From NCBI RefSeq assembly GCF_001956585.1, contig NZ_MSRR01000001.1, positions 62,001 to 126,000 of the forward strand: a stretch of 64,000 nucleotides of DNA. The letters are read 5' to 3'. A program made the position numbers and the translations under genes. Source of the DNA: Actinomyces naeslundii. Lineage in GTDB: Bacteria; Actinomycetota; Actinomycetes; Actinomycetales; Actinomycetaceae. Positions 36,179 to 47,041 of this stretch are shown piece by piece. The notes below the pieces were generated by a model that saw only the letters and a list, made by a program, of their open reading frames with translations, was not told the DNA's origin and made no database searches. The first letter of the stretch is position 1. Each line of letters starts with the position of its first letter.

Positions 36179-36497
36179 GATCCTCCTCAGAATCGCTCCA
36201 AGCATGGCATCGGAGCCGTAAGGAGTCCGGCCGTTTTCGGACATTGATGTCCAGCCGTTGACATGCTTCTGTCGCAGGCGGCACTGCCTCTCGGCTCGCT
36301 ACTAGGGGCCTGGTTCGAGACCAGACCGGTCATCAGCGGGGAGCCGCGGATCCGCGTGCACCGTCTCACCTTCGCCGTCGTCGCCATTGCTCCAGGGCTC
36401 CCTTAGGCTTGGCCACGGTGCGCACGGACGGGACCGGTCGGTCGCTGTCGTCGCGCAGAACCTCCGCTCACACCCTGACGAAAGGCGCATACGAGCA
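36179..36497. other. Divergent gap between the Ada-AlkA-Ogt and ettA genes
   Basis: About 320 bp without a credible gene. It must hold the promoters of both flanking genes. A TTGACA at 36258-36263 points towards ettA, but no matching -10 is seen 17 bp away. I see no clear Ada box or repeat. Confidence 0.4.
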
Positions 36498-38180
<1,683 letters not shown>

Positions 38181-38223
38181 TCCTCGAGTGATCAAGCTCC
38201 GGCTCGATCTGCCATCTCAGACG

Positions 38224-38267
38224 GAGACGCCATTCTTTCAGCCGACTGGCTGAGGGGATGGCGTCTC
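38224..38267 (+). terminator. Terminator of ettA
   Basis: 10-bp stem GAGACGCCAT / ATGGCGTCTC enclosing a second hairpin (CAGCC/GGCTG). It begins 44 bp after the ettA stop. Confidence 0.8.
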
Positions 38268-38534
38268 TACTATGAATAATGAGGGTGCCGCGTCATGGTG
38301 CTGGAAGCCGTCATAGCCGAGGGCTCGGAGGCATTCACCAAGAGGGGTGGTGTCGGCGCCGGCACGACTGGATGAAGAAAATCGACAACAATAGTGGTTG
38401 GGTAGATACTCGTCAAGGGGGATCGACCGCTCTGGTGAGTTTCGCACGGTGGATTCTATGGTTTTTTCAGGCGGCAACCTCGTGTGGTCGGGGTGCCGCC
38501 TCGAGTACTCCGCCACTTTGAAAGGACAATCATC
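38268..38534. other. Intergenic region before the I36-inhibitor gene
   Basis: About 270 bp. Short open frames exist on both strands (for example 38279-38521 and, on the minus strand, 38238-38516), but none has a recognisable product or ribosome binding site. The stretch is more AT-rich than its surroundings and probably contains the promoter for the inhibitor gene. Confidence 0.35.
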
Positions 38535-38990
38535 ATGGGTGCGACAATGGCTCGCCGTATCGCAAGTGCTGGCTCACTTCTCCTGCTTACCGCCGGCGCT
38601 CTCCTGATTCCGACCTCGGCAGCAAGTGCCGCTGAGAGGGACGGCGTCTGTGACGAGGGGGAGGTCTGCTTCTACTACAACAGCAACGGGGAAGGATCGG
38701 TTTCCGACTTCAGTAGCTCCGTCCCAAACTATGGGGGAAGTCAGCCCAACTGCTATGAGTTCAAGGGGGACGGAAATGGTCGAGGTGAGTGTGTGAAGAA
38801 CAATGTGGCCTCGGTCTGGAATCGGACGGGCCAGTCGGTGACTATTTACTACAACTCCAACTACTCGGGGCCTAGTCAAACGATTCCTGATGGTGAGCCG
38901 GTGAACCTCCGTCCTGACCTCAAGAATGAGAATGCGTCGCATAAGATCGACAACGTTAAGTTGTGCGTGAATGGGAACTGCCCCTTGTAG
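38535..38990 (+). CDS. Secreted peptidase inhibitor, family I36-like
   Basis: 151 residues. A Sec signal peptide (basic MARRIAS, then LLLLTAGALLIPTSAASA) is cleaved near residue 32. The mature part has six Cys and two crystallin-like Greek-key repeats: VCFYYNSNGEG and VTIYYNSNYSGPSQTI, as in the Streptomyces metalloproteinase inhibitor family I36. It may protect against host or competitor proteases or act on the cell surface (inference). ATG 38535 has AAAGGA; an internal ATG at 38547 is also possible. Base composition is lower in GC than the neighbours. Confidence 0.78.
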   Translation: MGATMARRIASAGSLLLLTAGALLIPTSAASAAERDGVCDEGEVCFYYNSNGEGSVSDFSSSVPNYGGSQPNCYEFKGDGNGRGECVKNNVASVWNRTGQSVTIYYNSNYSGPSQTIPDGEPVNLRPDLKNENASHKIDNVKLCVNGNCPL

Positions 38991-39024
38991 CCTGGGCTGA
39001 GCTGATGGGGTGTCGTAAACAGTG

Positions 39025-39058
39025 GTGCCAGTCGACTTCAACAGATGTCGACTGGCAC
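39025..39058 (+). terminator. Terminator after the I36-inhibitor gene
   Basis: Perfect 12-bp hairpin GTGCCAGTCGAC / GTCGACTGGCAC with a 10-base loop, starting 35 bp after the stop. Confidence 0.8.
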
Positions 39059-39148
39059 TGCTCTCATGATAAACGCCCCCGATTGCGTCTCACGTGCCTT
39101 GTCCGGCAGGATTGACCGTGCTTAGAGTGCCTATTGGGAGGCGTTGCG

Positions 39149-39853
39149 ATGAGTAGGAAGACATCGGGGCCCATTCCCGAAGGCGGCGTCATAGGGAGGC
39201 TCCCGTTCGAGGGGTGGTGGCTGAGCGAGGTCAGCCCCACGCGCCGCGTCCCGAGCCACGGGACCGACCTGTTCGGCACCACGTACGCGCTCGACTTCCT
39301 TGTCGTCGACGATCACGGTCGCACGGCGCCTGCTCGCAGCCTGCGCACGGTCTTCGCCACCGAACCGCCAGAGCTCTTCTACGCCTTCGGGCGCCCCCTG
39401 TACTCGCCCGTCGCAGGAACCGTGGTGTCTGTTCACGACGGCGAACCCGACCACGAGGCGCGCCGCTCGATACTGACGCTCATCCCGTACGGGTTGAGTC
39501 AGCCCCGGAGGATTCGGCGAGGACTGACCGTGATCCTTGGGAATCACGTCATCATCCAGGTTGCAGAAAGCCCTTACTACGTTGGACTCGTACACCTCCA
39601 GCGAGGCTCCGTTCAAGCGTCGGCTGGTGACCGGGTGAGCGCCGGCGATCAGATCGGCAGATGCGGCAACTCCGGGAACTCCACGCAGCCACATCTCCAC
39701 ATTCAGGCGATGGACAGCCCTGATCCCTATGCCGCGAAAGGTGTGCCGCTCCGTTTCGACGAGTTCCAGCAACACCGCCCGAGGCAAGGTGCCCCGTGGA
39801 CGCTGCGTGAGCAGGCCTGCCCTGAGCAGGGCTCGGTCATCGCTCGACTTTGA
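39149..39853 (+). CDS. M23-like metallopeptidase domain protein
   Basis: 234 residues with the LytM/M23 pattern: HGTDLFGTTYALDF, VGLVHLQRGSV, GDQIGRCGNSGNS and the metal-binding HLHIQ. M23 enzymes cut peptidoglycan cross-bridges, but no signal peptide or transmembrane segment is visible, so how it would reach the wall is unclear. ATG 39149 has GGGAGG at 7-base spacing; the earlier TTG at 39134 is not needed. It sits alone between the inhibitor gene and a convergent membrane-protein gene. Confidence 0.75.
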   Translation: MSRKTSGPIPEGGVIGRLPFEGWWLSEVSPTRRVPSHGTDLFGTTYALDFLVVDDHGRTAPARSLRTVFATEPPELFYAFGRPLYSPVAGTVVSVHDGEPDHEARRSILTLIPYGLSQPRRIRRGLTVILGNHVIIQVAESPYYVGLVHLQRGSVQASAGDRVSAGDQIGRCGNSGNSTQPHLHIQAMDSPDPYAAKGVPLRFDEFQQHRPRQGAPWTLREQACPEQGSVIARL

Positions 39854-40150
39854 TGTGACGCCATAGAACGAGTCTCAGATCCGGCGTGACGATCCGTTGC
39901 GGGGCTGCTGCGGCCTGATTGCGACGAGAATTAGAGGATGAGCCTACGGTGCGGTGCGCTGGTTCTGATCGGGGACGTACTTTTCCGGCGAGGACTGCGT
40001 CTTCCTGCAAACCTCTGAGGCCCGGTGGTAGTCGTTTGTAGGAGAGGTACGTCCTGGACGGACAACACAGTTCTCGGCCCGTACCGAGTCGCTGAGGTCA
40101 TACAGGGGAACAGCAAAGGCAGCGGTGACTCCTATGAGGAAACCTTCTTC
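39854..40150. other. Intergenic region between convergent genes
   Basis: About 300 bp with no supportable gene on either strand. Only a short minus-strand open frame at 39931-40116 without a leader or recognisable product is present. It may be the remains of a lost gene. Confidence 0.3.
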
Positions 40151-40504
40151 TTAGGCATACCATGCCATAGTGCCGTGAACGATTGCCGCGATTGATGGAC
40201 CAACGATCATGGCCTGCTCTCTGCGTCGGACACCGATGCCGGCATCGACGATCTGGACCGCCATCGCAGCCATGAGGACCAGTCTCACGGTAGCGACGTC
40301 TGAAGTTGCGACGAAAGGTATGACTGCAGTGACTATGCCGAAGGGAACCGCTCGAGCCGCGTACATCTGAGCGAAGAACCTCTCTCCGGCGCTGATCTCT
40401 TGCGACTTGCTCATGATCCGAGGTTGGAAGACAACCAGCATTGATGACACTGCACTGATTGTTGCGGCGAAAGCGTTGAGAACCTGAAGTACGGCAATCG
40501 GCAC
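40151..40504 (-). CDS. Small membrane protein, unknown function
   Basis: 117 residues with four predicted hydrophobic stretches (PIAVLQVLNAFAATISAVSS, AVPFGIVTAVIPF, VRLVLMAAMAVQIVDAGIG, MIVGPSIAAIVHGTMAW). A conserved-looking FFAQMYAARAVPFG loop recalls DUF4267-like proteins, but that assignment is weak. The GTG at 40504 is preceded by AGGTGA at good spacing. More AT-rich than its neighbours. Located just downstream of tesB on the same strand. Confidence 0.6.
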   Translation of the reverse strand: MPIAVLQVLNAFAATISAVSSMLVVFQPRIMSKSQEISAGERFFAQMYAARAVPFGIVTAVIPFVATSDVATVRLVLMAAMAVQIVDAGIGVRRREQAMIVGPSIAAIVHGTMAWYA

Positions 40505-40539
40505 GATGAATCACCTGAGAGGGAAAGGTGGGGAGGGCG

Positions 40540-41520
40540 TCAACTGGGGATCGCGCTGCCGTCGTCGCCCTCGCCTATACGGATCCGCCAACGGCCCGAG
40601 CCGGCGTCGGCCCCTGAGTCCGTAGGTATGCGGACCATGCCCTCCTGGGCGATGGTCGACACGAGTCTGCCGGATGAGTCGAAGACCTGGGCTCGCGCCA
40701 TGCCCCGGCCACCCTGTGAGGAGGGGGAGTCCTGCACGTAGAGCAGCCAGTCGCCCATGTCCACGTCGCGGTGGAACCACTGTGCGTGGTCAAGGGTCGC
40801 CAGACTCATGCCCTCACTGCGCCAGGACAGCCCCTGGCTGCGCAGCACCGGCTCCAGCATCACCTGGTCACACACATAGGCCAGCAGCGCCCGGTGCACG
40901 GTCTGAGAGGTCTGCGTCGGGATACGACTGCGCGAACGCATCCACAGATGTTGGCGGCCGGCTCGCTCCCTGGCGGGACGCAGATAGAGGTTGCCCTCCA
41001 CGTGCCTGAGGTCGAATGCCGCCGTGCGCCCCAGAAAGCGCGCCACCGGGTGATCGATGGTGCGGAAGATCTCCAGGGCGCTCGTCAGGTCCTCAGGCCG
41101 CGGTACCGAGGGGGCCGTTACGTGAATGTCAGCCCCCTCCTGCTCCTCCTGGAAGGAGGTGAGCATCGTGAGGATCGACGTGCCTTCCTGGGAGGCCGCA
41201 GTGCGTCGCTGGGAGAAGGATCGGCCGTCGTGCAACCGCTCGACGGCGAAGCTGATCGGCTTGTCCGGCTTACCGCCCCGCATGAAGAAGGCGTGGACCG
41301 AGTGCGGCAGACGCTCCCCGTCGCCGTCGTCCTCGACCGTGGCGGCGGCGGCGAGCATTCCCTGGGCAACCACCTGACCGCCGTAAACCCGGCCCGAGAG
41401 CTGCGGCAGGGAACCGCCGGTGAAGAGATCCTCCCCATCTCCCGCCGCCAGGCCGAGGACCCGGGTCACTGAGCCGAGGGGCTCCTCCGTGGCGGCGGGG
41501 ACGGGGTAGGGGCTGGTCAC
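40540..41520 (-). CDS. tesB: Acyl-CoA thioesterase II (TesB)
   Basis: 326 residues, double hot-dog thioesterase hydrolysing acyl-CoA. N-terminal half has FTGGSLPQLSGRVYGGQVVAQ and VHAFFMRGGKPDKPISFAVE; the C-terminal half has HRALLAYVCDQVML with the active-site Asp, and MSLATLDHAQWFHRDVDMGDW. The GTG start at 41520 overlaps the ptsI stop (GTGA), so it is translated with ptsI. The frame extends further upstream to 41619, but inside ptsI. The link between a thioesterase and the PTS is not understood. Confidence 0.9.
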   Translation of the reverse strand: MTSPYPVPAATEEPLGSVTRVLGLAAGDGEDLFTGGSLPQLSGRVYGGQVVAQGMLAAAATVEDDGDGERLPHSVHAFFMRGGKPDKPISFAVERLHDGRSFSQRRTAASQEGTSILTMLTSFQEEQEGADIHVTAPSVPRPEDLTSALEIFRTIDHPVARFLGRTAAFDLRHVEGNLYLRPARERAGRQHLWMRSRSRIPTQTSQTVHRALLAYVCDQVMLEPVLRSQGLSWRSEGMSLATLDHAQWFHRDVDMGDWLLYVQDSPSSQGGRGMARAQVFDSSGRLVSTIAQEGMVRIPTDSGADAGSGRWRIRIGEGDDGSAIPS

Positions 41521-43214
41521 AGACCGAGCTCCTCCAGGATCGGAAGCTTGGCGCGCACGGCGGCGCGAGCGTCCTCGGCGGTGGCCGCGGCGATGGCGAT
41601 CTTGGCCAGCTCCCGGCACTCGTCGAGGGTGACGGACTTCAGAACGGCGTCGACATCTGGCAGTGCGCGTGCCGTCATCGACAGCGAGGCGACGCCCAGG
41701 CCCACCAGCACCGTTGCCAGCGCCGGGTCCGCAGCGGCCTCACCGCACACGCCCACTGGCCGACCCTTGGGAGAGGCACCCTCGCATGCCGTGCCGATCA
41801 GACGCAGCACGGCCGGCTGCCAGGCCGTGGACAGGTCGGCCAGCGAGGACAGCAGGCGGTCGGCCGCCATGACGTACTGGGTGAGGTCGTTGGTGCCCAC
41901 GGAGGCGAAGTCCGCGTGCTCGAAGAGCTTGTCCGCCATGAGCGCGGCGGAGGGAACCTCGATCATCATGCCGGCCGTCTTCAGGCCGTAGGAGCGCGCC
42001 TTCTCCGTGAAGGCCTTGGCCTCGTCGGCCGTGGAGATCATCGGGGCCATCACCCATACCTTCGCCTCGGTGGCGGCCTCGGCCTTGGCCAGCGCCTCGA
42101 GCTGGTGCTCCAGCACCTCGGGGTCGCGGCGCGTGGTCCGGTAGGCGCGCACGCCGAGCGCCGGGTTGGCCTCGGTGGCATCGGTCAGGAACGGCAGCGG
42201 CTTGTCAGCCCCGGCGTCGAGCGTGCGCACGACGACCTTCTTTCCGGGGAAGGCCTCCAGGACGCCCTGATAGGCCTCCACCTGAGCCTCCACCGTGGGC
42301 TCCTCGGGCTGGTCGAGGAAGCAGAACTCGGTGCGGAACAGGCCGATACCCATCGCTCCGGCCTCCGCAGCACTGCGGGCTCCGGCTGCGTCACCAACAT
42401 TGGCCAGCAGCTGGACCTCGTGGCCGTCCTTGGTGGCGCCGTCGCCGTTGAAGACACGCACGCGCGAGGCGAGCTCGCGGGCCCGGCGCAGAGCGTCCTC
42501 GGAGGGATTGATGGTGATCGTTCCCTTGGTGCCGTCCACCAGGACGATGTCACCCTCTGCCAGTGCGTCGGTGACCTCCTCGCCGGTGCCGACGATCGCC
42601 GGCATACCCAGAGCGCGGGCCAGGATGGCGGTGTGAGAGGTGGGCCCGCCCTCGGAGGTGATGAAGGCGATGACCTTCTCGGGGTCCAGCAGCGCGGTGT
42701 CAGCCGGGGCCAGGTCGGTGGCCACGAGCACGAAGGGCTCGGGCAGGCGGGGAATGCCCGGCATGGGCGACTCGGTCAGGACTGCGACGATACGGTCTCG
42801 TACGTCCTGCACGTCGCGGGTGCGTTCCGCCATGTAGCCGCCCAGCGACTCCAGCATCGTGGCCAGCGTTCCGGCTGACTCCCACACGGCACGCTCGGGA
42901 ACCAGGCGCTTCTCTCGCACCATGGCCTGCGCCGTCGAGGTCAGAGTGGGATCGGCCGCCATCTGTGCTGTGGTCTCAAGGAGGGTGCGGGCCTCGGCCT
43001 TGGCCTCGGCGGCGGACAGCTCCAGGCCCTTCTTGACCTGCTGAGCCGCCAGCGCGATGCGCTCGCACTCCTTCTCGACATCGCGGCTGGGCTCGAGAGT
43101 GGCGATCTCGGGTTCAGGAATAGGGGGCGCCATCCTGGCGACGGGCCCGGCCACAAGGCCAGGGCTCACACCGATGCCGGACAGGGTTGTGGCAGTGGTG
43201 TCGGACGCTGTCAT
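41517..43214 (-). CDS. ptsI: PTS enzyme I, phosphoenolpyruvate-protein phosphotransferase
   Basis: 565 residues. The phosphorylated His194 is in GGPTSHTAILARALGMP, with the N-terminal HPr-binding region and the C-terminal PEP-binding domain (GIGLFRTEFCFL, GTNDLTQYVMAADR, GVCGEAAADP). ATG 43214 has GAGGAG at correct spacing. The general PTS energy-coupling enzyme; HPr is not encoded in the window. It is divergent from the free EIIB gene and is followed by tesB with overlapping codons. Confidence 0.95.
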   Translation of the reverse strand: MTASDTTATTLSGIGVSPGLVAGPVARMAPPIPEPEIATLEPSRDVEKECERIALAAQQVKKGLELSAAEAKAEARTLLETTAQMAADPTLTSTAQAMVREKRLVPERAVWESAGTLATMLESLGGYMAERTRDVQDVRDRIVAVLTESPMPGIPRLPEPFVLVATDLAPADTALLDPEKVIAFITSEGGPTSHTAILARALGMPAIVGTGEEVTDALAEGDIVLVDGTKGTITINPSEDALRRARELASRVRVFNGDGATKDGHEVQLLANVGDAAGARSAAEAGAMGIGLFRTEFCFLDQPEEPTVEAQVEAYQGVLEAFPGKKVVVRTLDAGADKPLPFLTDATEANPALGVRAYRTTRRDPEVLEHQLEALAKAEAATEAKVWVMAPMISTADEAKAFTEKARSYGLKTAGMMIEVPSAALMADKLFEHADFASVGTNDLTQYVMAADRLLSSLADLSTAWQPAVLRLIGTACEGASPKGRPVGVCGEAAADPALATVLVGLGVASLSMTARALPDVDAVLKSVTLDECRELAKIAIAAATAEDARAAVRAKLPILEELGL

Positions 43215-43585
43215 GTGGTGCTCCTCATCGGAGACGAAAGGGATCATCGCTCATTGTGCCCTGACTACGCCCTGAATGAGACGTTTCCGCCAGGGGAATA
43301 ACGATCTCCTCTGCGGCGTCGTCAAGGCTTCTATCGCGTTCCCATAAGGTTACGTGCGGGAATCTCGTGAAGCGAGGAGGTGCTCGGTGGGAGTGCCGCC
43401 TCGTACGGAGCCCCCGGGCTCCTCGCTGCCCCGTCGCATCCTCTCCGTACCGAGACCGGGCTCCCTCGCCGCGAACGGCGTGGAGGTGGGATAAAGTGAT
43501 CGTGACCACGAAGGACTTCAGCCGCCCGCCCGACCGCATGACAGATGGGGATTGCGAGAGGACGGGAACCGAGAAGGGAATAGCC
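43215..43585. other. Divergent promoter region between ptsI and EIIB
   Basis: About 370 bp without a gene. It contains a dre-like operator (43495-43510) close to the EIIB gene. I see no other feature beyond GC-rich repeats. Confidence 0.5.
43495..43510 (+). promoter_or_regulatory. Dre-like GntR operator upstream of EIIB
   Basis: AGTGATCGTGACCACG matches the DasR consensus AGTGGTCTAGACCACT at 12 of 16 positions. It lies 75 bp before the EIIB start. Confidence 0.45.
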
Positions 43586-43813
43586 ATGAGTACTGCATCA
43601 GACATCGTTGCCGGCCTCGGAGGCCGGGAGAACATCACCGCCCTCGAGCCCTGTATCACGCGTCTGCGTGTGGAGGTTACCGACCAGGCGAAGGTCGATG
43701 AAGAGGCGTTGCGGGCGGCCGGCGCCTTCGGCGTGGTGCGTTCCGGCCGCGTCGTCCAGGTCGTCGTCGGCCCGACGGCGGACACCCTCGCCTCGGAGAT
43801 CGCGTCCCTCTGA
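43586..43813 (+). CDS. PTS EIIB, glucose/N-acetylglucosamine type, free-standing
   Basis: 75 residues, a lone EIIB domain with the phosphorylated Cys23 in EPCITRLRVEV and the paired VVVGPTADTLA end. Its close paralogue lies at 47038-47268. It lacks a fused EIIC, so it must work with the separate EIIC gene. ATG has GAAGGGA upstream. It ends in a very strong hairpin terminator. Confidence 0.9.
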   Translation: MSTASDIVAGLGGRENITALEPCITRLRVEVTDQAKVDEEALRAAGAFGVVRSGRVVQVVVGPTADTLASEIASL

Positions 43814-43839
43814 CTGCGGCCCGGCCGCCGTCGGTCGGT

Positions 43840-43883
43840 AGGTCGTCCGGCTCCAGCACCCTCATCCTGGAGCCGGACGACCT
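43840..43883 (+). terminator. Terminator of the free EIIB gene
   Basis: Perfect 17-bp inverted repeat: left arm AGGTCGTCCGGCTCCAG, loop of 10 bases, right arm CTGGAGCCGGACGACCT. It starts 27 bp after the stop. Confidence 0.85.
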
Positions 43884-44220
43884 GTCCGCGGTCATACGAC
43901 GTCTGGGCGTGCTGCGGCCCATGGCCCCGCCGGTCTTCAACCGGGTGCCGACCCGCCATGCGGTCCTGGACACATGCTTCCCGGGCTCCTGGTACGCATC
44001 GGCATGATTCTGGGGCGTCACCGTGAAACAGTTGCAGCAAAACGTCAGCAGGCCCGGTGCGGCGGGTGCACAACCATTCGTCGCTGGGGCACACTTGGAC
44101 ACTGCTAGCCCTTCTAGCGTCTGCGTCCCGTTCCAACCCGGCGGTTCCCCAGGGTTGACGGCGGAGCGCAACCCTCCTCCACGGCACTCCACCGCACATC
44201 TGCTCACGCAAGGCTGACCC
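43884..44220. other. Intergenic region upstream of malQ
   Basis: About 340 bp without a supportable gene; it should hold the malQ promoter. A TTGGAC at about 44094 might be a -35, but no matching -10 is clear. Confidence 0.35.
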
Positions 44221-46437
44221 ATGCACATGAATGAGTTCAACGACGACCAGTCACCCGCTTCTGAGAGCCTCAAGCACCTTGCCGAGGCGTATGGTGTCTC
44301 CACCGAGTACTGGGACTACCACGGCAACCTCGCCTCCCCCTCGGGCGCCACCCTCAAGGCCGTGCTCACCGCGCTCGGTGTGAGCGCCCGCACCGATGAG
44401 GAGATCGAGCGCTCCCTGCGAGAGGTGGAGGACGCTCCCTGGCGCCAGACACTCGCTCCCACCGTAGTCACTCGTGGCGGAGTGGAGTCCACCGTCCCCG
44501 TGTACGTCCCCGACGGTGCGAAGGTGCGGGTACGCGTCGAGCTTGAGGACGGTGGGGTCCGAGAGCTGACCCAGACCGAGGACTGGACGGTGCCCCGAGA
44601 GGTCGACGGAGTCAAGCGTGGTCGCGCCTCCTTCATCCTGGGAACCGACCTGCCCCTGGGCTGGCACCGGCTCATCGCGGAGGTCAGCCCCGGCTCCGGA
44701 CAGTCGGCGCCTCAGGGCGCGCACGCCGCTGCGCCGGCCGACGGTGAGGCGGAGACGGTCACGGTGACCTCGGCTCTGGCGGTCACCCCTAACCATCTTG
44801 ATCTGCCCAAGGCTCTTGGGGAGCGTGGCTGGGGCGTCATGACCCAGCTCTACTCGATTCGTTCGCGGGGCTCCTGGGGAACCGGCGACACCGACGACCT
44901 CACCGAGCTCGCCTCCTTCCTGGGGGACCAGGGGGCCGACTTCCTGCTCATCAACCCGTTGCACGCGGCTGAGCCAGTAGCGCCGATGACCCCCTCGCCC
45001 TATCTGCCCGTCACCCGCCGCTTCGTCAACCCGCTCTACATCCGGCCTGAGAACATCCCGGAGGTGGCCCGGCTCTCCGGTCCCAAGCGCTCGCTGGTGC
45101 AGTGGGCCTTCGAGGAGGTCAAGGACAGCGACCTGAGCGCCGAGCCTATCGATCGGGACACGGTGTGGAAGGCCAAGCATGAGGCCCTTGAGGTCATCTT
45201 CTCCGCAGGCCGCTCCTACGCCCGGCAGCGCGACTTCGAGCGTTTCCGTGCCGAGCAGGGCGAGGGGCTGGAGCGCTTCGCCTTGTGGAGCGCGTTGGTG
45301 GAGAAGCACGGTTCCCTGGAGACGTGGCCCGCTACGCTGCGCGATCCGGACTCGGCCTATGTGGCCAACGAGGCTCACCTACTGGCCGAGCGCATCGACT
45401 TCTTCGCCTGGCTGCAGTGGATCGTCGACGAGCAGCTGGCGCGCGCGCAGGCCGAGGCCCTGGCCTCGGGAATGGCGCTCGGCATCATGGACGACCTCGC
45501 CGTGGGCGTGCACTCGCAGGGTGCGGACGTGTGGTCCAACCCGGAGGCATTCGCCTCCGGCGTCACGGTGGGCGCACCGCCGGACATGTACAACCAGCAG
45601 GGCCAGAACTGGTCCCAGCCGCCGTGGAACCCCGAGTACCTCGCCCGCTCCGCTTACGCCCCTCTGCGTGACATGGTGCGCACGGTGCTGCGTCACGCTG
45701 GTGCGCTGCGCGTGGACCACATCATCGGCCTGTTCCGCCTGTGGTGGATCCCTGAGGGCATGGGGGCCGATTGCGGCGCCTACGTGCGCTACGACCATGA
45801 GGCCATGCTCGGCGTCGTCCTCCTGGAGGCATACCGAGCCGGCGCCGTCGTGATCGGCGAGGACCTGGGCACCGTTGAGCCCTGGGCTCGCGACTACCTG
45901 GCCAGCCGTGGTGTGCTGGGAACCAGTGTGCTGTGGTTCGAGAAGCAGCACGACGGCTGGCCCCTCCAGCCGCAGGACTACCGGCGTCTGGCCCTGTCCA
46001 CGGTCAACACCCACGACCTCCCTCCGACAGCCGGCTACCTCGCCGACGAGCACGTCGAGCTGCGTGAGCGCCTCGGCCTGCTCACCGAGCCGGTCGAGCA
46101 GGTGCGCACCGAGGCCCGTATCGAGCGCGACCGGATGACGGCCCGGCTGCGTGAGCACGATCTGCTGGGGGAGGCCCCCACCGAGCGTCAGATGGTCGAG
46201 GCTCTGCACCGCTACGTGGTACGTACCCCCTCGGTCCTGGTCGGCATCGCGCTGGTCGACGGCGTGGGGGAGCGGCGCGCTCAGAATCAGCCCGGCACTG
46301 ACCAGGAGTACCCCAACTGGAGGATCCCCCTGGCCGACGGCGCCGGTGAGGTCGTCCTCGTCGACGACCTGCCCGAGAACGCCCGCCTGGGCAGCCTCTT
46401 GTCCGTCGTGCGTGATGAGATGACGTCGTCCTCCTGA
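44221..46437 (+). CDS. malQ: 4-alpha-glucanotransferase (amylomaltase)
   Basis: 738 residues, GH77. An N-terminal extension (about 1-150) typical of actinobacterial MalQ is followed by the amylomaltase core: SRGSWGTGDTDDLTELASFL, the nucleophile Asp499 in ALRVDHIIG, the acid/base Glu547 in VIGEDLG, and His598-Asp599 in NTHDLPPTAGY. It transfers glucan chains in maltodextrin metabolism. ATG 44221 follows GCTGACCC; ATG 44227 is also possible. It sits among PTS genes, consistent with uptake and processing of sugars. Confidence 0.95.
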   Translation: MHMNEFNDDQSPASESLKHLAEAYGVSTEYWDYHGNLASPSGATLKAVLTALGVSARTDEEIERSLREVEDAPWRQTLAPTVVTRGGVESTVPVYVPDGAKVRVRVELEDGGVRELTQTEDWTVPREVDGVKRGRASFILGTDLPLGWHRLIAEVSPGSGQSAPQGAHAAAPADGEAETVTVTSALAVTPNHLDLPKALGERGWGVMTQLYSIRSRGSWGTGDTDDLTELASFLGDQGADFLLINPLHAAEPVAPMTPSPYLPVTRRFVNPLYIRPENIPEVARLSGPKRSLVQWAFEEVKDSDLSAEPIDRDTVWKAKHEALEVIFSAGRSYARQRDFERFRAEQGEGLERFALWSALVEKHGSLETWPATLRDPDSAYVANEAHLLAERIDFFAWLQWIVDEQLARAQAEALASGMALGIMDDLAVGVHSQGADVWSNPEAFASGVTVGAPPDMYNQQGQNWSQPPWNPEYLARSAYAPLRDMVRTVLRHAGALRVDHIIGLFRLWWIPEGMGADCGAYVRYDHEAMLGVVLLEAYRAGAVVIGEDLGTVEPWARDYLASRGVLGTSVLWFEKQHDGWPLQPQDYRRLALSTVNTHDLPPTAGYLADEHVELRERLGLLTEPVEQVRTEARIERDRMTARLREHDLLGEAPTERQMVEALHRYVVRTPSVLVGIALVDGVGERRAQNQPGTDQEYPNWRIPLADGAGEVVLVDDLPENARLGSLLSVVRDEMTSSS

Positions 46438-46477
46438 CGTCTGCGTCGGCTTGACCGACGATGACGATGCCGCGGAA

Positions 46478-46520
46478 GACTGTGGTTCCGGCCGTCCAGG
46501 TGATGGCCGGGACCACAGTC
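46478..46520. terminator. Terminator between malQ and the EIIA gene
   Basis: Long inverted repeat (16 bp with one mismatch) from GACTGTGGT to ACCACAGTC. It lies between convergent genes and could serve both. Confidence 0.7.
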
Positions 46521-46579
46521 CGTTCGTGCGAGGGAGCGACCGCATGCGACCGTGTATGACCGCATGCGGTAGCCCGGCC

Positions 46580-47041
46580 TCATGCCCAGGTCATGAGCGG
46601 GTCTCCGGCTTCAACCCGTTGTCCCGACGGAACCGGGGTCAGGGCGGACTCCTGCCCCTCCAGGGCGATGACGGGGACGATCGGGTTGAGTCCACCTGCC
46701 TCGATCTGAACAGGTGACCAGGTGATGGCGGGCTGGCCCGCATCGACCGCTTCGCCCTCGGCCACCAGGAGAGTGAAGCCGCTGCCTCCCAGACCCACAG
46801 TGTCCAGGCCCAGGTGGACCAGGATGCTGCGACCGTTGTCATCGGTGATGACATAGGCATGGGGATGGATCTTCGAGACGGTGCCGCTGATCGGTGCCAG
46901 GGCGCTGACGTCATCGCCACCAGCACGGTCCGGGATGACCGCTACTCCCGGACCGACGATCCGGCCGGAGAACACGGGGTCGGGAACATCGTCGAGAGCA
47001 ACGACGACGCCGGCCACCGGTGACCGGACGACTTGGCTCAC
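46580..47041 (-). CDS. crr: PTS EIIA, glucose type, free-standing
   Basis: 153 residues, EIIA-Glc fold with the phosphorylated His76 in SILVHLGLDTVGL and the supporting His61 (HPHAYVI). It passes phosphate from HPr to EIIB. The GTG at 47041 overlaps the stop of the EIIB gene (GTGA), so the two are coupled. The symbol reflects the domain; its specific sugar is not proven. Confidence 0.9.
   Translation of the reverse strand: MSQVVRSPVAGVVVALDDVPDPVFSGRIVGPGVAVIPDRAGGDDVSALAPISGTVSKIHPHAYVITDDNGRSILVHLGLDTVGLGGSGFTLLVAEGEAVDAGQPAITWSPVQIEAGGLNPIVPVIALEGQESALTPVPSGQRVEAGDPLMTWA

Noticed and set aside
38238-38516. Minus-strand open frame after ettA (92 codons)
   Set aside because: Overlaps the ettA terminator, lacks a ribosome binding site, and has no recognisable features.
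39931-40116. 61-codon minus-strand frame in the gap after the M23-like gene
   Set aside because: Arg/Pro/Thr-rich, no leader and no similarity I can recognise.
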